A stretch of 64,000 nucleotides of DNA. Origin: Acidobacteriota bacterium (GTDB taxonomy: Bacteria > Acidobacteriota > UBA6911). A program made the position numbers and the translations under genes. The notes below the pieces were generated by a model that had not been told where the DNA came from, did no database searches, and was given only the letters and a program-made list of their open reading frames with translations. Numbering within the stretch: position 1 is the first letter of the stretch; each line of letters starts with the position of its first letter. Location of the stretch: contig JAAYAM010000214.1 of NCBI GenBank assembly GCA_012719355.1, positions 1-64,000 on the forward strand. Reading direction: 5' to 3'. Of the stretch, positions 8,604-17,948 are shown piece by piece.

Positions 8604-9575
8604 TTACCCCAATGCTTCCGCTGCTTCCTTGGCAAAATACGTCAGGATGATGTCGGCACCGGCACGCCGGATTCCTATCAGTGACTCCATCATGGTGCGC
8701 GGCAGATCCAGCCATCCCAAATTCCCCGCAGCCATCAAAGCCGAGTACTCGCCGCTCACCTGATAAGCCGCCAGCGGCTGCGGATAACGGTCGCGCAGCA
8801 TCCTGATAACGTCGAGATAGGGCCCGGCCGGCTTCACCATCAATATGTCAGCGCCTTCCTGGATATCCAGATCGACTTCCCGCAATGCTTCCAAGGCGTT
8901 TGCCGGATCCATCTGATGACTGCGCCTGTCCCCGAAAGCAGGAGCGGATTCGGCCGCTTCCCGGAAAGGACCGTAGTAGCCCGAAGCATATTTCACCGCA
9001 TATGAGAGGATCGGAGTATTGTGGAACCCATTACTGTCCAGAATACTGCGTATCGCCCCCACCCTTCCGTCAAACATGTCGGACGGAGCCACGATATCGG
9101 CACCGGCCCTGGCGTGCGACAGTGCCGTGAGAGCGAGGAGTTCCACACTCCTGTCGTTGAGTATTTCATCGCCTGAAATAAGTCCACAATGGCCGTTGGT
9201 TGTGTATTCGCAGAGACAGACGTCCGTAATCACCAGGATGCCGCTCACACTTTCTTTCAGCGCCCTGACGGCTTCCTGGATGATCCCGTGCTCATCATAC
9301 GCGCCCGAGGCACGGTCATCCTTCTTCTCCGGAATTCCGAAAAGAATGATGCCTCCGATTCCGAGGGACTTGACCCGGCGGACTTCCTCGACAAGCAAGT
9401 CTATTGACCATTGAAAGTTGCCGGGCATCGAGGAAATCTCCTTCTTCACTCCGGTTCCGGCACACACAAATAATGGATAGACGAACTGTTCTGGCGAGAG
9501 GCGGGTTTCGCGCACCATGCTTCGAATTGTTTCGTTCATGCGAAGCCTGCGCGGGCGATGCGACGGGAATGCCAT
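8604..9575 (-). CDS. hemB: Delta-aminolevulinic acid dehydratase (porphobilinogen synthase)
   Basis: Condenses two 5-aminolevulinates into porphobilinogen. The 323-residue length matches the family. The triple-cysteine zinc site is intact ([14 protein letters not shown], cysteines 120, 122 and 130), so this is a zinc-type enzyme. The two active lysines are in [14 protein letters not shown] (K195) and [14 protein letters not shown] (K248). The ATG at 9575 has AGGAGGGAG just upstream. Its end lies 25 bases upstream of the hemL start I prefer, consistent with an operon hemB-hemL. It is divergent from tilS. Confidence 0.97.
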   Translation of the reverse strand: MAFPSHRPRRLRMNETIRSMVRETRLSPEQFVYPLFVCAGTGVKKEISSMPGNFQWSIDLLVEEVRRVKSLGIGGIILFGIPEKKDDRASGAYDEHGIIQEAVRALKESVSGILVITDVCLCEYTTNGHCGLISGDEILNDRSVELLALTALSHARAGADIVAPSDMFDGRVGAIRSILDSNGFHNTPILSYAVKYASGYYGPFREAAESAPAFGDRRSHQMDPANALEALREVDLDIQEGADILMVKPAGPYLDVIRMLRDRYPQPLAAYQVSGEYSALMAAGNLGWLDLPRTMMESLIGIRRAGADIILTYFAKEAAEALG

Positions 9576-9683
9576 ACTCCCTCCTGGAAAGCAGATGATT
9601 TGAAAGGGCTGAATTATATCATAAACGGAGAAAGGAGCTTCCGGTTCTGGCTTCCGATCCCTGTTTATGATAGAAGTGGGAAA

Positions 9684-11123
9684 ATGTCAAAAGACAAGCT
9701 TCTTCGCAGGTTTCATCCGCTCGAAGCCCGGGTTCGCAGTACCCTGCGCAAGTACGGCATGCTCAACCCCGGCGAGCATGTGATCGCAGGCGTATCGGGC
9801 GGCGCAGATTCCACGGCACTGCTCATCTTTCTGGCCGGCATCGCTTCCGAATTCAATCTGACGGTGACGGCCGCGCACCTGAATCACGGGATAAGAAACC
9901 AAGAAGCCGATGCGGACGAAGACTTCGTCAGGCAGCTGTGCGCCAAATCAGGCATACCGTTTATCTCGGAAAGAATTGAAGTCAGGCAGCATGCCCTGGC
10001 CACAAAACAGAACCTCGAGGAGCTTGCACGAAACAGGCGCTACGATTTCCTCAGGCGCACTGCCGCACGCATGAAGGCTCAGAAAGTTGCTGTTGGCCAT
10101 ACCCTGAATGATCAGGCAGAAACCGTTCTCTTCCGCTTTCTGAGAGGTAGTGGCGTCGAGGGGCTTTCCGGAATCCATCCTGTCATGGAAGGTATCATCA
10201 TCAGGCCGCTGATTGAGTGTTCCCGTACCCTGATCGTCGATTATCTTAAAGATCGTAAAGCCTCGTTCAGGGAGGACTCCTCCAACGCGGATTTCAAATA
10301 CAGCAGGAATAGGATTCGTCTGGAACTGATCCCTTACCTTGAAAGGCACTTCAACCGGCAGGCGGTCACGACGCTTGCTCGAGAAGCATCGCTCGCGCGC
10401 GAAACCTGGTCTTTTATGCAGGAGCAGGCGAGAGGGCATCTCGACAGACTTGGGGTGAAAGTCGGCGATGACTTAGGTCTCAACATAAGCGGGTTGCTAC
10501 AATTGCACCCGGCCCTTCAAAAACAGGTGGTGAGAAGGGCACTGAAAACCCGCATCGGGTCGCTGCGGGGAATCACTGCGGCCCACGTCGAAAGCGTGCT
10601 CGAACTGTGCCGCCCGGGGCAGGGTCATGCCTGGACGGATCTTCCCCGTGGTCATGCAGCAGAGCGGCAACTCGGTATTCTGGTGCTGCGCGGTAACTTG
10701 CCTTCCTCCGTTACCGAATTTACGTACGACCTCGAAATTCCCGGCACCTGCACGGTTGCGGAAACCGGCGCCGTCCTTACCTCACGGATTACCAGAACCC
10801 CCGATTTGAGCACCCTCCGGGGGAGGGGTTCCACAGAGGCATTTCTTGAAACTTCGGTCCTGCCGGAACGTCTTACTATTCGTTCCAGAGAACCCGGAGA
10901 CCGGTATGGGGGCCAGGGACACCGGAAGGTCAAGAAAATGCTGATCGATGCTGGAATTCCTCAGAGGGAGCGGTCGCGCCTGCCAATGATTGCAGCAAAC
11001 TCCGATGTCATATGGATTCCCGGATTCAGGCCTGCACGGCCGTACGAAGTGCGACCCGATTCAGCGGAATGCATCGCGGTGACGTATATGGAACCGCATG
11101 GGGGAGAGGGCCGGACACGATAA
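9684..11123 (+). CDS. tilS: tRNA(Ile)-lysidine synthase
   Basis: ATP-dependent enzyme that modifies C34 of the CAU anticodon tRNA-Ile to lysidine, changing its specificity from Met to Ile. The PP-loop SGGADST (near residue 35) follows [25 protein letters not shown] and [20 protein letters not shown] are family blocks. A C-terminal TilS domain follows ([30 protein letters not shown]). I start at the ATG at 9684 ([10 protein letters not shown]), 479 residues; the frame opens earlier but that stretch overlaps the hemB control region. Its position just before ftsH is a widely conserved gene order. Confidence 0.94.
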   Translation: MSKDKLLRRFHPLEARVRSTLRKYGMLNPGEHVIAGVSGGADSTALLIFLAGIASEFNLTVTAAHLNHGIRNQEADADEDFVRQLCAKSGIPFISERIEVRQHALATKQNLEELARNRRYDFLRRTAARMKAQKVAVGHTLNDQAETVLFRFLRGSGVEGLSGIHPVMEGIIIRPLIECSRTLIVDYLKDRKASFREDSSNADFKYSRNRIRLELIPYLERHFNRQAVTTLAREASLARETWSFMQEQARGHLDRLGVKVGDDLGLNISGLLQLHPALQKQVVRRALKTRIGSLRGITAAHVESVLELCRPGQGHAWTDLPRGHAAERQLGILVLRGNLPSSVTEFTYDLEIPGTCTVAETGAVLTSRITRTPDLSTLRGRGSTEAFLETSVLPERLTIRSREPGDRYGGQGHRKVKKMLIDAGIPQRERSRLPMIAANSDVIWIPGFRPARPYEVRPDSAECIAVTYMEPHGGEGRTR

Positions 11124-11246
11124 TTACAGGACTGGTTGGCGCGTCGCCGATTGAGTCTTATATTCATGCTATGGCGCCTGGATGTTCCTGGAAAGATACG
11201 GCACTTCCGGTTCAGTGGAAACCGTTTAGGAGCCTTTTCAACCCTC

Positions 11247-11255
11247 TGGTATAAT
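11247..11255 (+). promoter_or_regulatory. Extended -10 promoter element before ftsH
   Basis: TGGTATAAT is a consensus extended -10 element, 66 bases upstream of the ftsH start. No good -35 is present at 17 bases, which extended -10 promoters can tolerate. Confidence 0.45.
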
Positions 11256-11320
11256 TCCGGGTGTGACCAGGGGGGAGGTATCCACGCCCGCATCCGAAAG
11301 TCGCACGGGAGGTTTCTCAT

Positions 11321-13243
11321 TTGAGCACCAACGTAAAAAACATTCTGGTCTGGCTGGCGGTGGTGGCGTCACTGGTCCTGCTGTGGAAGTTGTTCTACAA
11401 CATTCGCGACGTCAACATCGAAGAGAAGGAGTTTTCCGCCTTCTACAACGAAATGACAGCCAAGCGAATACAAAGCGTCAAGATAATGGGGGAAGATCTC
11501 GAAGGAGTCGACAAGACCGGCAAGAAATTCAAGACGATCATTCCCGCAGACGCGAGCTGGGATCTTGTCAAGACCCTTCAGGAGAATGACGTTAAAGTCA
11601 AGATTGAGAAATCTTCCAGCGGCTCGATTCTGTCGATCTTTCTCTCCTCCTGGCTCCCTCTGCTGCTGCTCATCGGATTCTGGATCTTCCTGATGAGGCA
11701 GATGCAGAGCGGGGGAAACAAGGCGCTCTCTTTCGGCAAAAGCAGGGCGCGACTGATGTCGAGCCAGCAAAAGAAGGTGACGTTCAAGGATGTCGCCGGA
11801 GTCGAGGAAGCTAAGGAAGAACTGACCGAGATCATAGAGTTTTTGAAGGAACCCCAGAAGTTTCAGAAGCTCGGCGGCCGTATACCCAAGGGCGTGCTGC
11901 TGATGGGGCCTCCCGGGACCGGCAAGACTCTGCTCGCAAGGGCCATAGCAGGCGAAGCCAATGTCCCGTTCTTTTCAATCAGCGGTTCTGATTTCGTCGA
12001 GATGTTCGTGGGGGTCGGAGCGAGCCGCGTCCGCGACTTGTTCGAGCAGGGTAAGAAGAACGCCCCCTGCATTATTTTTATCGATGAAATCGACGCAGTT
12101 GGACGTCATAGAGGAGCAGGACTCGGCGGTGGACACGACGAACGCGAACAGACGCTCAATCAGTTGCTGGTCGAGATGGATGGATTCGAATCGAACGACG
12201 GCGTCATCCTGATTGCCGCGAGCAACCGTCCCGACGTTCTCGATCCTGCACTCCTCAGACCGGGGCGTTTCGACCGCCAGGTGGTTGTTCCCCTCCCGGA
12301 TATACGCGGCCGGGAAGGGATTCTAAAGGTGCATACCCGCAAGATCCCGATTTCAGACGACGTTGACGTTTCGGTGATCGCCAGGGGGACTCCCGGATTC
12401 TCGGGAGCATCGCTTGCGAACCTTGTCAATGAAGCCGCCCTGAATGCGGCCCGCTATAACAGAAAAGTCGTGGTCATGAGCGACTTTGAAGGGGCCAAGG
12501 ACAAGGTTCTGATGGGCAAAGAGCGGAAGTCGATGGTGATTACTGAAAGCGACAAGAAAGTGACTGCATACCATGAGGCGGGACACGCGCTGGTTGCGTA
12601 TATGATCCCGGAGAGCGATCCACTGCACAAGGTCACAATTATCCCGAGAGGGATGGCCCTGGGGTTGACCCAGCAGCTTCCCGAGACAGACAAACACAAT
12701 TACACCAAAGCCTTTGTAGAAGGGCAGATAGCGATTCTGATGGGAGGACGCTGCGCCGAAAAGATGTTCCTGAATCTCGAGACGACCGGTGCCGCCAACG
12801 ACATCGAAGTCGCGACCGAACGGGCCCGTAAGATGGTCACTGAATGGGGAATGAGCCCCGCGATGGGTCCGCTGACGTTCGGCAAGAAGGAAGAGCAGAT
12901 ATTCCTCGGAAGGGAGATCGCGCAACACCGGGACTACAGCGAGGATACGGCCATCAGGATCGACAGCGAGGTCAAGAGAATTGTCGAGGAAGGCTACAGC
13001 CGGGCGGCGAAGACCCTCGAAGAAAACCGCGAAAGTCTCATCAGGCTGGCAGAGGCCCTACTCGAGTACGAAACCCTCGACAGCTGGGAGATTGAAGCTG
13101 TGATCAAGGGTAAGCCCCTGAGACCGAGGACCGAAACCGATTCCGGCAGCGACTCGGAAGGTAAAGCTGCCCCGGAGAAGACCCCGGGACGTTCGCCGCT
13201 CCCACAGCTGATAAATCCGAAAGGGAAACCGGCACCGGCATGA
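11321..13243 (+). CDS. ftsH: ATP-dependent zinc metalloprotease FtsH
   Basis: Membrane AAA protease that extracts and degrades membrane and regulatory proteins. The 640-residue sequence has two transmembrane segments (about 8-26 and 103-124) flanking a periplasmic domain, Walker A GPPGTGKT (196-203), Walker [12 protein letters not shown], the second region of homology ending [10 protein letters not shown], and the zinc site HEAGH (418-422). The start is TTG with GGAGG eight bases upstream. The C-terminal tail is proline-rich and likely disordered. A strong terminator follows at 13276. Upstream tilS is the usual partner. Confidence 0.97.
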   Translation: MSTNVKNILVWLAVVASLVLLWKLFYNIRDVNIEEKEFSAFYNEMTAKRIQSVKIMGEDLEGVDKTGKKFKTIIPADASWDLVKTLQENDVKVKIEKSSSGSILSIFLSSWLPLLLLIGFWIFLMRQMQSGGNKALSFGKSRARLMSSQQKKVTFKDVAGVEEAKEELTEIIEFLKEPQKFQKLGGRIPKGVLLMGPPGTGKTLLARAIAGEANVPFFSISGSDFVEMFVGVGASRVRDLFEQGKKNAPCIIFIDEIDAVGRHRGAGLGGGHDEREQTLNQLLVEMDGFESNDGVILIAASNRPDVLDPALLRPGRFDRQVVVPLPDIRGREGILKVHTRKIPISDDVDVSVIARGTPGFSGASLANLVNEAALNAARYNRKVVVMSDFEGAKDKVLMGKERKSMVITESDKKVTAYHEAGHALVAYMIPESDPLHKVTIIPRGMALGLTQQLPETDKHNYTKAFVEGQIAILMGGRCAEKMFLNLETTGAANDIEVATERARKMVTEWGMSPAMGPLTFGKKEEQIFLGREIAQHRDYSEDTAIRIDSEVKRIVEEGYSRAAKTLEENRESLIRLAEALLEYETLDSWEIEAVIKGKPLRPRTETDSGSDSEGKAAPEKTPGRSPLPQLINPKGKPAPA

Positions 13244-13275
13244 TCCGCAACCGGTCATGAATCGAGAGGTATTTC

Positions 13276-13313
13276 AATCCCCGGTACCCTGGCAGGTACC
13301 GGGGATTTTTTTT
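13276..13313 (+). terminator. Rho-independent terminator after ftsH
   Basis: A perfect 13-bp stem (13276-13288 with 13295-13307) encloses a six-base loop, and the descending arm runs into an eight-T tract (13306-13313). It lies 33 bases after the ftsH stop and separates ftsH from folP. Confidence 0.92.
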
Positions 13314-13375
13314 GATGTTGACAGGACCGAATAGCCCCGGTTCGCGCTACAATGGTTTCGCGAGGATGAGAATTC

Positions 13376-14272
13376 ATGACAGAGGTAGCTCCCAGGCGAA
13401 GATACACTCTCAAGGCACGCGATTTCACGCTGACGCTCGGTGAAAGAACGCTGATAATGGGAATTCTGAACGTCACCCCGGACTCTTTCTCCGACCGGGG
13501 GCAATATTTTGAAACACAGACAGCGGTGGACCGCGCCTGGGATATCGTCCGGGAGGGAGCCGACATCCTGGATATCGGGGGAGAATCCACACGGCCCGGA
13601 TCATCCGGAGTCAGTGTTGATGAGGAACTGAAACGAGTTATTCCGGTGATTGAAACCCTGCGCTCCGGGAAATATCCACTACCGATTTCCGTCGACACCT
13701 CAAAGCCTGAAGTCGCCAGGGTCGCCCTCGCCACAGGCGCTTCCATCATTAATGACATCACTTCTCTGAAGAACAACACGTCGCTGGGAGAGGAGACGGC
13801 AGAGGCGGGAGCGGCGCTCGTGCTCATGCACATGCGCGGTGAGCCGCGCAATATGCAGACGATCCCGCCGAGCCTGAACATTCTCGATGAGATCGATGTA
13901 TGGGCGGAAGAAGCGGTTGCACGCGCTCGGAAATGTGGTGTATCCTCCGATAAGATAGTACTGGACCCGGGAATAGGATTCGGAAAAACGGCAGCACAGA
14001 ATTTCGAACTTATTGCAAATTTGAATCGTCTTGTTGAAGCCGGGTTCCCTGTTCTGATAGGAACGTCCAGGAAATCGTTTATTGGATCAGTCCTGAAAAA
14101 GCCGGCCGGCGAACGTGTTTTGGGAACCTGCGCGACTGTTGTTGCATCTATTCTATTTGGAGCTCATATAGTGCGTGTTCACGACGTGGTCGCCGTCCGG
14201 GAAGCTGCCGACGTTACTGACGCACTACTGGGCACTTTGCTTCATGCGCCAGTTGCACAGCCGGGCGCATGA
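13376..14272 (+). CDS. folP: Dihydropteroate synthase
   Basis: Joins p-aminobenzoate to dihydropterin pyrophosphate in folate synthesis and is the sulfonamide target. Signature blocks are GILNVTPDSFSDRGQYF (near residue 25), DILDIGGESTRPGSSGV, PISVDTSKPEVA, and DPGIGFGKTAAQNFELI. The length of 298 residues is slightly longer than the 270-280 norm because of an N-terminal extension. GAGG lies about ten bases before the ATG. The gene follows the ftsH terminator and so probably has its own promoter. Folate genes next to ftsH and cdaA are a familiar arrangement. Confidence 0.95.
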   Translation: MTEVAPRRRYTLKARDFTLTLGERTLIMGILNVTPDSFSDRGQYFETQTAVDRAWDIVREGADILDIGGESTRPGSSGVSVDEELKRVIPVIETLRSGKYPLPISVDTSKPEVARVALATGASIINDITSLKNNTSLGEETAEAGAALVLMHMRGEPRNMQTIPPSLNILDEIDVWAEEAVARARKCGVSSDKIVLDPGIGFGKTAAQNFELIANLNRLVEAGFPVLIGTSRKSFIGSVLKKPAGERVLGTCATVVASILFGAHIVRVHDVVAVREAADVTDALLGTLLHAPVAQPGA

Positions 14273-14388
14273 AGAGCAATTATGGCTTTTTCGCTGTGCG
14301 TACGAATGCTGAAATCACCCGCCGCTATGCACTGGTAGTCAATCGACCTCCTGTGCTTCGGTTCGTTGTGATCTCCGAATTCTCCTGA
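14269..14388 (+). CDS. Small ORF coupled to folP stop (39 codons)
   Basis: An ATG at 14269 overlaps the folP stop as ATGA and opens a frame of 39 residues that ends at 14388, filling most of the folP-cdaA gap. The product (MKSNYGFFAVRTNAEITRR at the start) is basic, with no motif I recognise and no membrane segment. The overlap is the only evidence for translation. It may be chance. Confidence 0.2.
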   Translation: MKSNYGFFAVRTNAEITRRYALVVNRPPVLRFVVISEFS

Positions 14389-14411
14389 CGATATGAGAGA
14401 ACCCATTTAAG

Positions 14412-15227
14412 ATGGATTCGCTGCTGGGGTTTTTACATTTCACTCCGTTCTCGATCCGCGATCTCATCGATATAGCCATAGTGGCGTATATCATGTACCG
14501 CTTCCTTCTGCTGATGCGTGGCACCAGGGGCGTCCAGATGACCTTCGGGATCGTAATGCTCCTTCTCTTCTACTGGGTGACCCTCTACTACAGGCTTACA
14601 GCCGTCCAATGGCTCCTTTCGAATGTCCTCACGTACATAGTCTTTGCGATCATCGTCCTCTATCAGAATGAAATCAGGCGGGGGCTTGCCGGGATCGGGA
14701 CGACGTCCATATGGGGACGCCACAGGAGAAGGGCGAATGACGGCTTCGAGGAGATAGTCCTCGCCGCCACAACGCTCGCCTCCAAACGAATCGGAGCACT
14801 CATTGTCGTAGAGCGAGACATCGGTCTGAGGAACTACGTCGAAAGTGGAATTGCACTTGATGCGGTCCTCACCTACGATCTCCTGGTGACGATATTCAGC
14901 CCGAATACGCCATTGCACGATGGCGCCGTAATAGTACAGAACAACCGGATCATCGCTGCAGGGTGTTTCCTCCCCCTGACGCTGGATCCGTACCTCAGCA
15001 AGGAGCTCGGGACCCGGCACCGTGCTGCAATCGGGATCACTGAAGAGACGGATGCCGTCGCTATTATCGTATCTGAGGAAACGAGCACGATCTCGCTCGT
15101 TGTCGGCGGAAAGATAACGCGTGATCTCGACGGCGCCACTCTCAGGGCCTCTCTTCAGAATATTGTGGAGAATCGTGCTTCAACCCGAGTATCACATCTA
15201 GTCGATCAACGTCCGGAAACGGTATGA
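14412..15227 (+). CDS. cdaA: Diadenylate cyclase (c-di-AMP synthase), membrane type
   Basis: Makes cyclic di-AMP from two ATP. Three N-terminal transmembrane segments (about residues 18-34, 41-58 and 66-84) precede a DAC (DisA_N) domain. The catalytic motifs are intact: D-G-A at 170-172 in NTPLHDGAVIVQ and G-T-R-H-R at 200-204 in ELGTRHRAAIGIT. The length of 271 matches CdaA. The next gene, a YbbR-domain protein, overlaps by four bases; in Firmicutes that partner (CdaR) regulates the cyclase. The usual third member, glmM, is absent here. c-di-AMP commonly controls potassium and osmotic balance. Confidence 0.95.
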   Translation: MDSLLGFLHFTPFSIRDLIDIAIVAYIMYRFLLLMRGTRGVQMTFGIVMLLLFYWVTLYYRLTAVQWLLSNVLTYIVFAIIVLYQNEIRRGLAGIGTTSIWGRHRRRANDGFEEIVLAATTLASKRIGALIVVERDIGLRNYVESGIALDAVLTYDLLVTIFSPNTPLHDGAVIVQNNRIIAAGCFLPLTLDPYLSKELGTRHRAAIGITEETDAVAIIVSEETSTISLVVGGKITRDLDGATLRASLQNIVENRASTRVSHLVDQRPETV

Positions 15228-16168
15228 AGCGGTTTGCAAAAGAATATCTCCTGGAAAACTGGACCCTGAAGGCCACGTCGCTCCTTCTGGCGCTGATCCT
15301 TTGGCTGTTTGTGAGAGGCGAGCCGGGAGGTCCGGAAAGGGTGGTATCGGTTCCGCTGGAGGTTCAGCTGCCAAGGCTGATGGAAATCACCAACGAGAGA
15401 CCCAATACTGTGGAGGTCACGCTCAGGGGGGCAATGAATACCTGGTTCAACCAGCCTCTTCCAACGTGCGTCGTTGATCTCCAGGGATACGGTGAAGGTC
15501 GACACGTGATACCTCTCACCCCCGAGACTGTCAGGACTGCCAAAGGTTCGGGCATAGAGGTGATGCAGGTGACTCCCGCCAGAGTCACGCTGGTACTCGA
15601 AAGGACAATTTCAAGAGAAGTGCCCATAACGGTTCCGGTCGCTGGGGAGCCTCCTGACGGCTACGAGCTTTACAGAAAATTCGTGCGGCCCTCCTCGGTA
15701 ATCGTGACCGGGCCGCGCACCCATATTGAACGGGTCGCCGAGGTCACGACTGATCCTGTCTCGCTGGAAGGGCTGACCCAGATGTCCCGTTCCTTTGTAA
15801 ACCTGAACATAGAGGATCATTTCATCCGCAGTTCACTGACAAACGCAGTTCAGGTGGAGGTACATATCGGGCCGACCAGGAAATTGACAACTATAAGAAA
15901 TGTGCCGGTCTTCCTTGACGATCCGGCGACTTACACGGCAAAACCGAAGCAGATCTCCGTGCAGGTACTGGCTCCGGTCGAGTGGATTCCAGGCATAACC
16001 TCCGCTGACGTAAGCGCTACCATTGCAACGGGAGACATCAACGCAAGCCGGTTTCCTGCCCGGGTGAAGCCGCAGGTAAAGTTTCTCAACAACCAGAATG
16101 GCCATGTGCTGATCAGGAACATCGAACCGGCCGAAGTCCTGGTCGAGAGAAAGTCGACCGCCTACTAA
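15224..16168 (+). CDS. YbbR-domain protein (CdaR-like regulator of CdaA)
   Basis: A 314-residue protein with a single N-terminal transmembrane helix (ATSLLLALILWLFVRG, about residues 17-32) and several YbbR repeats outside the membrane (for example VEVTLRGAMNTWFNQ and PSSVIVTGPRTHIERV). It overlaps cdaA by four bases, and its family partner regulates the cyclase by direct contact. Its TAA stop coincides with the left target-site copy of the small inverted-repeat element at 16169-16377, so the element did not change the protein. CdaR identity rests on the neighbour plus the domain. Confidence 0.85.
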   Translation: MKRFAKEYLLENWTLKATSLLLALILWLFVRGEPGGPERVVSVPLEVQLPRLMEITNERPNTVEVTLRGAMNTWFNQPLPTCVVDLQGYGEGRHVIPLTPETVRTAKGSGIEVMQVTPARVTLVLERTISREVPITVPVAGEPPDGYELYRKFVRPSSVIVTGPRTHIERVAEVTTDPVSLEGLTQMSRSFVNLNIEDHFIRSSLTNAVQVEVHIGPTRKLTTIRNVPVFLDDPATYTAKPKQISVQVLAPVEWIPGITSADVSATIATGDINASRFPARVKPQVKFLNNQNGHVLIRNIEPAEVLVERKSTAY

Positions 16169-16377
16169 GGAGCCTGTCCGAGAATTAGGGTATGCCGCGT
16201 TCCGAGCGCCTCGCATCTGCCCACGCGCCGCCGGAACCCTTTGGGCACATGGAGCTTGCTGGGTGATCTCTGCGTTGTTCGTCGTCAACGATGTTCCTGC
16301 ATCACATCCTCCTCGCGCCTTGAGCTCGCCCCGCAAGCCCCATGCGCGCGGCACATCCTAATTCTCGGACAGGCTCC
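16169..16377. mobile_element. MITE-like element with 21-bp perfect terminal inverted repeats
   Basis: Identical 21-bp inverted repeats lie at 16169-16189 and 16357-16377 (outer end GGAGCCTGTCCGAG). They bound 209 bp with no credible gene. The trinucleotide TAA flanks both ends (16166-16168 and 16378-16380), consistent with a 3-bp target duplication. The insertion sits between the convergent stops of the YbbR gene and the beta-propeller gene. Removing one TAA copy and the element would restore a joined sequence in which the plus stop TAA and the minus stop TAG overlap, so neither protein is altered. Non-autonomous transposon is the simplest reading; a transcribed copy could fold as a long hairpin and act as a two-way terminator. 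Confidence 0.7.
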
Positions 16378-17372
16378 TAAGCCCCTGCCTTCCTCACCAG
16401 GCGGAATGCCCAGAAACCGGATTCACCGCCGGCCAGAAAGACGAGATGACTTCCATCCGGCTGCAATTGCGTCTTCACCCCAAGCGCTGTCCCCGGAACC
16501 GGGTACTCCAGCAATAATTCCGGCGCACGAGGGTCGGCCGCATCAAGAATGGCAAGACCTCTCTTCCAGTTTGCCGCAACCACATCCCGTCCTGCCCAAG
16601 CAACGCTGTGGACCCACCCTCCCGAATCTGGGTGAGCAGGATCAGCAGGATTAAGTCCGAGGTAGTGCCTTCCCAGCAACACCGGACGCTCCCCAGCCTC
16701 GAGCGATGCTAACGCGACTCCGCCATGTCCTTCAGCAAGCGCCACCAGGCGCTTTCCACCGGATTCTTTCACCGCAAGAGAAATGCAGGTGGCTTCGGAC
16801 GGAAGAAAGGCAACTTCAACCGGCCGTGCGGGATCATGGATGTCCACAATTCTCAGGCCCTGCCAGTCGGCCAGGAGGGCCTCATCACGCGACAGCCGTA
16901 TGTCGTGGGACCATCCTTTGGTGGAAAGGGCCGCAACCGGCAGTGCCCTCCCTTCGGCAAGCCGGGTTATCACGAGTCCGTTCACCCCGTAAGCGGCGAA
17001 AGCCAGTCCGTCCCGCACCTCAACGGCATTGGCGATGTCTCCGAGCGTATGCCTGTCGGTCACCGATCCGGAAGGGGAGACGAGCGCCAGCCCCTCGAAG
17101 CGCGAGGCGAGGACCGGGAGTCCGGAATTCGGCGACAGCGATATCACATCCTGCACCGGCGCAGCGGCTCTGGTCAACGTCAACGATTTGTCAAAAACCA
17201 GGAAGCCACCGTGCCGGTCAGAAATGTATATGCCGGTTTCGTCAAGAGAGATATCGTGAGCCCACCCCGGCGTGTCGGAGTGGAACAGGAGGGACAACTC
17301 GACGACAGGACCTCTTGAACAGCTGAAAGACAGAATTATCAGGATAACAAGCATCTTCGTTGCGTTTTTCAT
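16377..17372 (-). CDS. Beta-propeller (LVIVD-like) putative lipoprotein
   Basis: About 331 residues. An N-terminal hydrophobic stretch ends ILSFSC, a loose lipobox, suggesting a lipid-anchored exported protein. The rest consists of repeated strands such as GWAHDISLDETGIYISDRHGG, GWSHDIRLSRDEALLADW, GLRIVDIHDPARPVEV and GLAILDAADPRAPELL, matching LVIVD-type beta-propeller repeats. The ATG at 17372 is preferred because GAGG lies six bases upstream. Its stop codon uses the last base of the inverted-repeat element, although the pre-insertion sequence would also have given TAG. Function is unknown; such propellers often bind other surface proteins. Confidence 0.75.
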   Translation of the reverse strand: MKNATKMLVILIILSFSCSRGPVVELSLLFHSDTPGWAHDISLDETGIYISDRHGGFLVFDKSLTLTRAAAPVQDVISLSPNSGLPVLASRFEGLALVSPSGSVTDRHTLGDIANAVEVRDGLAFAAYGVNGLVITRLAEGRALPVAALSTKGWSHDIRLSRDEALLADWQGLRIVDIHDPARPVEVAFLPSEATCISLAVKESGGKRLVALAEGHGGVALASLEAGERPVLLGRHYLGLNPADPAHPDSGGWVHSVAWAGRDVVAANWKRGLAILDAADPRAPELLLEYPVPGTALGVKTQLQPDGSHLVFLAGGESGFWAFRLVRKAGA

Positions 17373-17450
17373 CCTTGACCTCGATATCCACGATCGACGG
17401 CGACTCAATCTTGTAGAGGGTTGTTGCTTCTGCTATTCTCGAACGTTGCC

Positions 17451-17948
17451 ATGTCTACTGCGAAAATCAAGTCCCTCGACGAAATTGTAAGGATTCGCCA
17501 CGGACTGCAGAAACAGAAAAGAAAGGTAGTGTTTACCAACGGCTGCTTCGACATCCTCCATGTGGGGCATGTACGCTACCTCAATCACGCCCGCTCCCTC
17601 GGGGACGCGCTCGTCGTGGGACTCAACAGCGACAGCTCCGTCCGGGCGATCAAGGGGGATTCGCGCCCGATCGTTCCCGGACCGGAAAGGGCCGAAGTCC
17701 TGGCCGCGCTTGCAAGCGTCGACTACGTGTTTCTCTTTGACGATCTGACGCCCGGACGGGTAATCGATCTTATCGTTCCGGATGTGCTCGTGAAAGGAGC
17801 CGACTGGAGCATTTCCGAGATCGTCGGACGCGATACGGTTGAAAATGCAGGAGGAGTCGTCCTCAATGTCCCGCTGGTAGAAGGCTCTTCCACTACGGGG
17901 ATCATTGAAAAGGTCCTCGCCCGTTTCGGAAAACGCGGGGAGATATAG
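17451..17948 (+). CDS. rfaE2: D-glycero-beta-D-manno-heptose 1-phosphate adenylyltransferase
   Basis: Nucleotidyltransferase that forms ADP-heptose for the inner core of lipopolysaccharide. It carries the family signature [20 protein letters not shown] (HxGH type) and [19 protein letters not shown]. At 165 residues it is the stand-alone C-terminal half of E. coli HldE; the kinase half is not adjacent. The ATG at 17451 gives the normal N-terminus ([13 protein letters not shown]), although no strong ribosome binding site is visible. It is evidence for an LPS-bearing organism. The mfd reading frame begins within its end. Confidence 0.93.
   Translation: MSTAKIKSLDEIVRIRHGLQKQKRKVVFTNGCFDILHVGHVRYLNHARSLGDALVVGLNSDSSVRAIKGDSRPIVPGPERAEVLAALASVDYVFLFDDLTPGRVIDLIVPDVLVKGADWSISEIVGRDTVENAGGVVLNVPLVEGSSTTGIIEKVLARFGKRGEI

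Noticed and set aside
13318-13353. Perfect TTGACA and TACAAT boxes before folP
   Set aside because: Their spacing is 24 bases, too long for a single sigma-70 promoter; the pair may be chance.
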